A stretch of DNA of 64,000 nt from Sipunculus nudus (lineage: Eukaryota > Annelida > Sipuncula > Golfingiida > Sipunculidae), in NCBI GenBank assembly GCA_026874595.1, contig CM049320.1, positions 2,141,501 to 2,205,500 on the forward strand. The letters are read 5' to 3'. Below, in pieces: positions 63,257-64,000 of the stretch. Numbering within the stretch: position 1 is the first letter of the stretch; each line of letters begins with the position of its first letter. Both the position numbers and the translations under genes were made by a program. The notes under the pieces are model-generated. The model worked only from the letters and a program-made list of their open reading frames with translations. It was not told where the DNA came from and searched no databases.

Positions 63257-63467
63257 ATCGATAATTTGTTACAGGGTGCATATATATAGAATATTTTATG
63301 TAAGTTTTGATAATATGTCCATATGTTGCAGCATTGATGACCAAGCGGTGTATGAAGAAGAAGCCACAGAGGTGGAGCCATCTGGTGTCAGATTCCTGGG
63401 GCTCATCCTGCGTCATCACTTGACGTCTTTATTGAAAGCAGGAGCCTGCTTCACAGAATCAGAACCG
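33357..63467 (+). CDS. CLCN6: Chloride/proton exchanger ClC-6 (21 exons, 3' end beyond window)
   Basis: Twenty-one in-phase exons give 709 codons of a ClC-6 orthologue (vertebrate ClC-6 has 869 residues), so about 150 residues are off the right edge. Family knowledge: ClC-6 is a late-endosomal 2Cl-/H+ antiporter with an intramembrane dimeric core and two C-terminal CBS domains. Seen here: Cys-rich N-terminus [23 protein letters not shown], selectivity motif GSGIPE (153-158), GKEGP with gating glutamate E197, proton glutamate E264 in [16 protein letters not shown] (477-481), a candidate central tyrosine Y566, and CBS1 from about 588. ClC-6 rather than ClC-7 is shown by FKCDS-like [34 protein letters not shown] and [15 protein letters not shown]. 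Sequons N403 and N409 match the glycosylated luminal loop. Exons: 33357-33419, 38898-38966, 39928-39996, 41552-41620, 42101-42167, 43057-43163, 44207-44333, 45041-45108, 45577-45635, 46278-46324, 47626-47711, 48195-48308, 50955-51121, 52355-52442, 53134-53275, 55083-55236, 57121-57280, 57545-57651, 60850-61000, 62003-62079, 63332-63467. Confidence 0.97.
33420..34883. other. CLCN6 intron 1, first part
   Basis: AT-rich, no exon seen. Contains a short (AAT)n at about 33955-33972 and a second ETS-like ACTTCCGGGTC near 34477. Confidence 0.45.
34884..38866. repeat. 4-kb, 22-bp minisatellite in CLCN6 intron 1
   Basis: Roughly 180 units of about 22 bp, consensus GTGCCAGTATCTTGTGTACT plus CT, with variants (GTGCAAG, GAGCCAG, CTTACATG). 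A rare variant (GTGACCGCATC) recurs at about 35332, 35709, 36421, 37108, 37793 (variant) and 38304, that is 687 and 685 bp apart in the middle, showing a higher-order repeat of about 690 bp. The array ends 30 bp before the polypyrimidine tract of exon 2. Since 22 is not divisible by 3 and few units hold a stop, frames up to 295 codons stay open on both strands (38521-37634, 35889-35023 minus); they are not genes. Confidence 0.97.
38898..38966 (+). CDS. CLCN6: CLCN6 exon 2
   Basis: 69 nt between TTTTTTTTTCAG and GTAAGT, phase 0 both sides. Encodes [20 protein letters not shown] and DYE, the start of the conserved KDYESLDYD motif. Confidence 0.95.
39928..39996 (+). CDS. CLCN6: CLCN6 exon 3
   Basis: 69 nt between TTTTTACAG and GTAAGA, phase 0. 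Encodes [20 protein letters not shown] and KDK; SLDYD is the conserved cytosolic motif of ClC-6/ClC-7. Confidence 0.96.
40142..40505 (+). repeat. Four 88-bp repeats, each an exon-like cassette
   Basis: Four near-identical units start at CAG 40152, 40241, 40329 and 40417. Each has a T-run plus CAG acceptor, a 47-nt body (ACATGTATACTGATAATGAT to AAATATAG) and a GTAAGACAT donor. A fifth unit breaks down after the T-run. The CLCN6 protein needs no exon here. Including one copy puts exon 4 out of frame with a TGA nine codons in; two copies meet a TGA within the second. Confidence 0.9.
41309..41490. repeat. 46-bp minisatellite, four copies (CLCN6 intron 3)
   Basis: TTAGAATGACCAGTTAGTCC starts units at about 41311, 41357, 41403 and 41449; the last is partial. 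It sits 60 bp before exon 4. Confidence 0.93.
41552..41620 (+). CDS. CLCN6: CLCN6 exon 4
   Basis: 69 nt between TTTTGTTGTAG and GTAAGT, phase 0. Encodes [20 protein letters not shown] and TAM, the run into the first membrane helix. Confidence 0.92.
42101..42167 (+). CDS. CLCN6: CLCN6 exon 5, with U12-type donor
   Basis: 67 nt after TCTGCACCAG, starts phase 0 and ends phase 1. Encodes [20 protein letters not shown] and EN. The donor is GTATCCTTT, the U12-type consensus. Confidence 0.92.
42168..43056 (+). other. CLCN6: U12-type (minor spliceosome) intron 5 of CLCN6
   Basis: The 889-bp intron starts with GTATCCTTT (perfect U12 5' consensus, 42168-42176) and ends GTGTAAG at 43056. ACCTTGAC at 43038-43045 matches the U12 branch consensus TCCTTRAC with one change; the branch A (43044) is 12 nt from the 3' end, inside the usual U12 window. 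There is no polypyrimidine tract before the acceptor. With this junction the protein aligns to vertebrate ClC-6 with no gap between K-x-G and CSxKGC. The intron also contains a 49-bp minisatellite. Confidence 0.9.
42623..42972. repeat. 49-bp minisatellite, seven copies (inside the U12 intron)
   Basis: Near-perfect units with TGTAACTGATATCAATGATA, spaced exactly 49 bp from 42629 to 42922. The array ends 85 bp before exon 6. Confidence 0.95.
43057..43163 (+). CDS. CLCN6: CLCN6 exon 6
   Basis: 107 nt, enters phase 1 and leaves phase 0 (donor GTGAGT). Encodes [20 protein letters not shown] then [16 protein letters not shown], a membrane helix leading to the PVAAGSGIP motif. The acceptor is the U12 one at TAAG; the usual-looking ATACAG 13 nt downstream would give the wrong phase. 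Confidence 0.9.
44207..44333 (+). CDS. CLCN6: CLCN6 exon 7 (GSGIPE selectivity motif)
   Basis: 127 nt, phase 0 to phase 1, donor GTAAAA. Begins [20 protein letters not shown]. In ClC-6 GSGIP forms part of the central anion site (established for CLC proteins). Confidence 0.97.
45041..45108 (+). CDS. CLCN6: CLCN6 exon 8 (gating glutamate)
   Basis: 68 nt, phase 1 to 0. Encodes [20 protein letters not shown] then PE. E197 in GKEGP is the external gating glutamate needed for Cl-/H+ exchange. Confidence 0.97.
45577..45635 (+). CDS. CLCN6: CLCN6 exon 9
   Basis: 59 nt, phase 0 to 2, donor GTAAAG. Encodes [19 protein letters not shown] plus the first two bases of an Arg codon; NxPxFRxDxDKRDF continues in the next exon. 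Confidence 0.95.
46278..46324 (+). CDS. CLCN6: CLCN6 exon 10 (47-nt microexon)
   Basis: 47 nt, phase 2 to 1, between TATGCAG and GTGAGG. Encodes [15 protein letters not shown], the conserved helix G region. Very short but required for frame and motif continuity. Confidence 0.95.
46352..46704. mobile_element. 353-bp piggyBac-like MITE in CLCN6 intron 10
   Basis: CCCTTTTACACACAAAATG at the left end is the imperfect inverse of CATTTTCTGTGTGAAAGGG at the right, and TTAT flanks both ends (46348-46351, 46705-46708). CCC-starting TIRs with a TTAA-like 4-bp duplication suit piggyBac-type MITEs. No coding capacity. Confidence 0.7.
46705..47625. other. CLCN6 intron 10, remainder
   Basis: No feature recognised between the MITE and exon 11. 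Confidence 0.4.
47626..47711 (+). CDS. CLCN6: CLCN6 exon 11 (proton glutamate)
   Basis: 86 nt, phase 1 to 0, donor GTGAGT. Encodes [20 protein letters not shown] then [10 protein letters not shown]264 (second Glu of SLEEG) is the internal proton glutamate of exchanger-type CLCs. Confidence 0.97.
48195..48308 (+). CDS. CLCN6: CLCN6 exon 12
   Basis: 114 nt, phase 0 both sides, donor GTAACA (weak). Encodes [20 protein letters not shown] then [18 protein letters not shown], typical of ClC-6 helix J region. Confidence 0.95.
48309..50954. other. CLCN6 intron 12
   Basis: 2.6 kb. A CT-rich patch lies at 48950-49040. Two segments (49165-49210 and 49461-49505: CAGGAGTTGGCATCACAAGA-like) are diverged copies of one repeat, and 49800-50130 resembles the ~280-bp tandem unit family of 3777-5470 (GGCCTGAAATTTTTGC, GCCTGAAATTGTGCATG). 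No exon seen. Confidence 0.45.
50955..51121 (+). CDS. CLCN6: CLCN6 exon 13, whose end is tandemly copied
   Basis: 167 nt, phase 0 to 2. Encodes [20 protein letters not shown], then a Gly-rich membrane helix and [15 protein letters not shown]. Its last 24 nt and the first 10 nt of the intron form the unit of the 34-bp array that follows. The first donor (GTACAC at 51122) is the one that keeps the frame. Confidence 0.95.
51122..52072 (+). repeat. 34-bp array of the exon 13 splice donor, 28 copies
   Basis: Each unit is GTACACACAA followed by 24 nt identical to the end of exon 13 (CCACACCAAGCATAAAGGAT to TTCAG). There are 28 units over 951 bp (28 x 34 minus one 1-bp deletion near 51211). Later units (from about 51800) carry GTGCAC instead of GTACAC at the donor. 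Reading on past the first donor gives TAA within nine codons (CAA TTA TAA or CAA GCA TAA). Confidence 0.97.
52355..52442 (+). CDS. CLCN6: CLCN6 exon 14
   Basis: 88 nt, phase 2 to 0, donor GTGAGT. Encodes [20 protein letters not shown] then TLGECRQLP; the GECRQ motif is typical of ClC-6. Confidence 0.96.
52443..53133. other. CLCN6 intron 14
   Basis: AT-rich, nothing recognised. Confidence 0.4.
53134..53275 (+). CDS. CLCN6: CLCN6 exon 15 (luminal glycosylated loop)
   Basis: 142 nt, phase 0 to 1, donor GTCAGG. Begins [20 protein letters not shown] and continues with [14 protein letters not shown]. Two N-glycosylation sequons (N403, N409) fall where vertebrate ClC-6 is glycosylated. Confidence 0.96.
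53276..55082. other. CLCN6 intron 15
   Basis: 1.8 kb. Holds a G run at about 54119-54131 followed by TGTCAGACCCAC, similar to the GGATCC-ended MITE family, with GGTGGATCCATGATTTTTTA at 53970 as a possible other end. Open frames here (53443-53778, 54722-54985) show no domain or splice fit. Confidence 0.4.
55083..55236 (+). CDS. CLCN6: CLCN6 exon 16
   Basis: 154 nt, phase 1 to 2, donor GTGAGT. Encodes [40 protein letters not shown] and [11 protein letters not shown]. Contains the GLFVP ion-coordinating motif. Confidence 0.97.
55649..56906 (+). mobile_element. Degenerate pogo/Tigger transposon in CLCN6 intron 16
   Basis: CAGTGAAAACTGGTCTAACG at the left and the inverse of CTTTAGAAAGGTTTCACTG at the right are pogo/Tigger-type TIRs, with TA on both sides (55647-55648, 56907-56908). 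At about 56577-56690 a plus-strand frame reads [11 protein letters not shown] and, after a frame change, [18 protein letters not shown], the helix-turn-helix (CENP-B N / psq) seen at the start of pogo transposases. No DDE core is present, so it is a dead, internally deleted copy of 1258 bp. Confidence 0.82.
57121..57280 (+). CDS. CLCN6: CLCN6 exon 17
   Basis: 160 nt, phase 2 to 0, donor GTGAGT. Encodes [40 protein letters not shown] and [13 protein letters not shown], the most conserved C-terminal membrane helices. Confidence 0.97.
57545..57651 (+). CDS. CLCN6: CLCN6 exon 18, copied 19 more times downstream
   Basis: 107 nt, phase 0 to 2, acceptor TGATTTTTCAG, donor GTGAGG. Encodes [20 protein letters not shown] then [15 protein letters not shown]. 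Only this copy has the full acceptor and the VAKW start. Tyr566 in GLYD is a candidate central tyrosine. It is the first unit of a 117-bp tandem array. Confidence 0.95.
57652..59871 (+). repeat. 117-bp array of exon 18 copies, 19 extra copies
   Basis: Each unit has about 92 nt of exon 18 (from TCAGGTGACTTG to ATCTACAG) and 25 nt of intron (GTGAGGATGACTTTATAACA). The 2220-bp length equals 19 x 117 minus three, and three copies (near 58187, 58420, 58533) have a 1-nt deletion. Most exon-part differences are synonymous in the exon frame: CTG/TTA Leu, ATT/ATC Ile, GCT/GCC Ala. The copies lack the exon's own polypyrimidine acceptor and VAKW start. Reading past any donor gives TGA at once. Confidence 0.97.
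59872..60849. other. CLCN6 intron 18 after the array
   Basis: No exon. ACCTGGGTTCGA-like sequence (GGGAATTGAACCCAGGTCGG at 60231) followed by CCGTGCTTTTAACCACTCTG resembles a tRNA 3' half on the minus strand or a tRNA-derived SINE, but no complete tRNA folds. A ~180-bp segment with AATAATGTCAAATTCCTC is duplicated (60511 and 60701). Confidence 0.4.
60850..61000 (+). CDS. CLCN6: CLCN6 exon 19 (CBS domain 1)
   Basis: 151 nt, phase 2 to 0, donor GTAAGA. Begins [20 protein letters not shown] and continues with a typical CBS strand-helix pattern ending HHAFPVV. Confidence 0.95.
61001..62002. other. CLCN6 intron 19
   Basis: Non-coding. The stretch 61500-61580 is a fragment like dispersed repeat tails (TTCCATAGAAATTATGTTGG, AGACAGACAAAGG). 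Confidence 0.4.
62003..62079 (+). CDS. CLCN6: CLCN6 exon 20 (inter-CBS linker)
   Basis: 77 nt, phase 0 to 2, donor GTCAGT. Encodes [20 protein letters not shown] then TGNYG, a polar linker. The acceptor is an unusual AAG (TTCTTTATAAAG), so the exact start is less sure than for other exons; phase fits both neighbours. Confidence 0.75.
62434..62611. mobile_element. 178-bp pogo-type MITE in CLCN6 intron 20
   Basis: CAGTGAAACTCTGTTTTGTCG at the left and the inverse of GACACGACAAGGTTTCACTG at the right form TIRs; TA flanks both sides (62432-62433, 62612-62613) and on the right the element abuts a (TA)n tract (62612-62706). The TIR core CAGTGAAAC is shared with the 1258-bp pogo remnant at 55649. 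Confidence 0.82.
62612..62706. repeat. (TA)n microsatellite
   Basis: TA dinucleotide run with two phase breaks, starting at the target TA of the adjoining MITE. Confidence 0.95.
63200..63254. repeat. (TA)n microsatellite before exon 21
   Basis: Run of about 27 TA units 77 bp before CLCN6 exon 21; explains the YIYIYI open frames on both strands. Confidence 0.95.
63332..63467 (+). CDS. CLCN6: CLCN6 exon 21
   Basis: 136 nt, phase 2 to 0, acceptor TATGTTGCAG, donor GTAGGT. Begins [20 protein letters not shown] and contains [20 protein letters not shown], matching the GLILRSQL segment of CBS1 in ClC-6. The remaining CBS2 exons lie beyond the window. Confidence 0.95.
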
Positions 63468-64000
63468 GTAGGTCTGCTCCAGACTAGACAAGTGAATGTA
63501 CGTTAAAACAACCCTCCTCAGCCGGTGAATTAGTTATATAGTTGCCTCTACTGGGAAAGTATGTGTTCATCCACGTTCATGTTTGTGTGTTTGTGTGTTT
63601 GTGTATTTGTTCATATGATAACTCATGCAGTATTGAAAGGAATCTCTTACAATTTTCAAAGTATTTTGGGAATAGGCAAATAAAGAATCAGATTTTGGTG
63701 TGGATCCAGTTATTGATCTGGTTTCAGGAATGTCATCAAGGAATATTCACAAATGTTCAGTCACTTATGCATAAATGAACCATGGAATATGAGCCAAATA
63801 GGGACCACAATAGGACCCCCCCCCCCTTGCATGACAGAGGCTTGTGTTCTATAGAATGCAGATTTCTACTTTGCCATGAGATGAGAGAAATTATATAACT
63901 CCGCCAACTCATGGCTGCTGGCATACAGACTGGTGTAACAGACAGCTAGGCATCAGTTAGCACCATCTGTCAGTGCCAACTTGTACTTTCATATGAAGTT
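63468..64000. other. Start of CLCN6 intron 21
   Basis: Non-coding to the window edge; 63660-63870 is the second copy of the dispersed repeat at 14010-14200, with a C run at 63818-63827. Confidence 0.55.

Overview
This is an AT-rich, intron-rich eukaryotic (animal) sequence packed with non-coding repeats. Repeat style (hairpin-ended dispersed repeats with GACGGACGGAC-type tracts, 'gggacccatgggtcac' repeats, long minisatellites, nested MITEs) suggests a marine lophotrochozoan, most likely a bivalve mollusc; that is inference from style, not from a species marker. No rRNA, tRNA, CRISPR or bacterial gene was seen. Most open frames in the window are chance or repeat-derived.

Two protein-coding genes can be assembled exon by exon, and they lie head to head. 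(1) On the minus strand, a CCDC50-like coiled-coil gene starts at 32922, has a 20.4 kb first intron and continues through exons at 12484-12422 and 11481-11343; the rest lies off the left edge. (2) On the plus strand, a CLCN6 (ClC-6, endosomal 2Cl-/H+ exchanger) orthologue starts at 33357 and runs through 21 exons (709 codons) to 63467; its last part (rest of the CBS region) is off the right edge. The two start codons are 434 bp apart, so 32923-33356 is a probable bidirectional promoter.

Layout: 1-7245 dispersed repeats with a nested insertion; 8375-9396 a small TIR element; 9.54-11.34 kb a ~41-bp minisatellite abutting the donor of CCDC50-like exon 3; 11.3-32.9 kb the CCDC50-like exons and its huge repeat-filled intron (18-bp array, 179-bp array element, MITE, second copy of the large repeat, 1.58-kb foldback element with target-site duplication); 33.4-63.5 kb CLCN6, whose introns hold a 4-kb 22-bp minisatellite, four exon-like 88-bp repeats, 46-bp and 49-bp minisatellites, a U12-type intron, a 34-bp array, a 117-bp array, a dead pogo/Tigger element and two MITEs.

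The most striking observation is that three of the 24 mapped exons have a long tandem array that begins exactly at their 5' splice site and whose unit is made of the exon's last bases plus the intron's first bases. Each array therefore repeats a working-looking splice donor 20 to 45 times. In all three, using any donor except the first would run into an in-frame stop at once. A fourth array repeats an exon-like 47-nt cassette with both splice sites, and its inclusion would also truncate the protein. A U12-type (minor spliceosome) intron in CLCN6 is a second strong finding.
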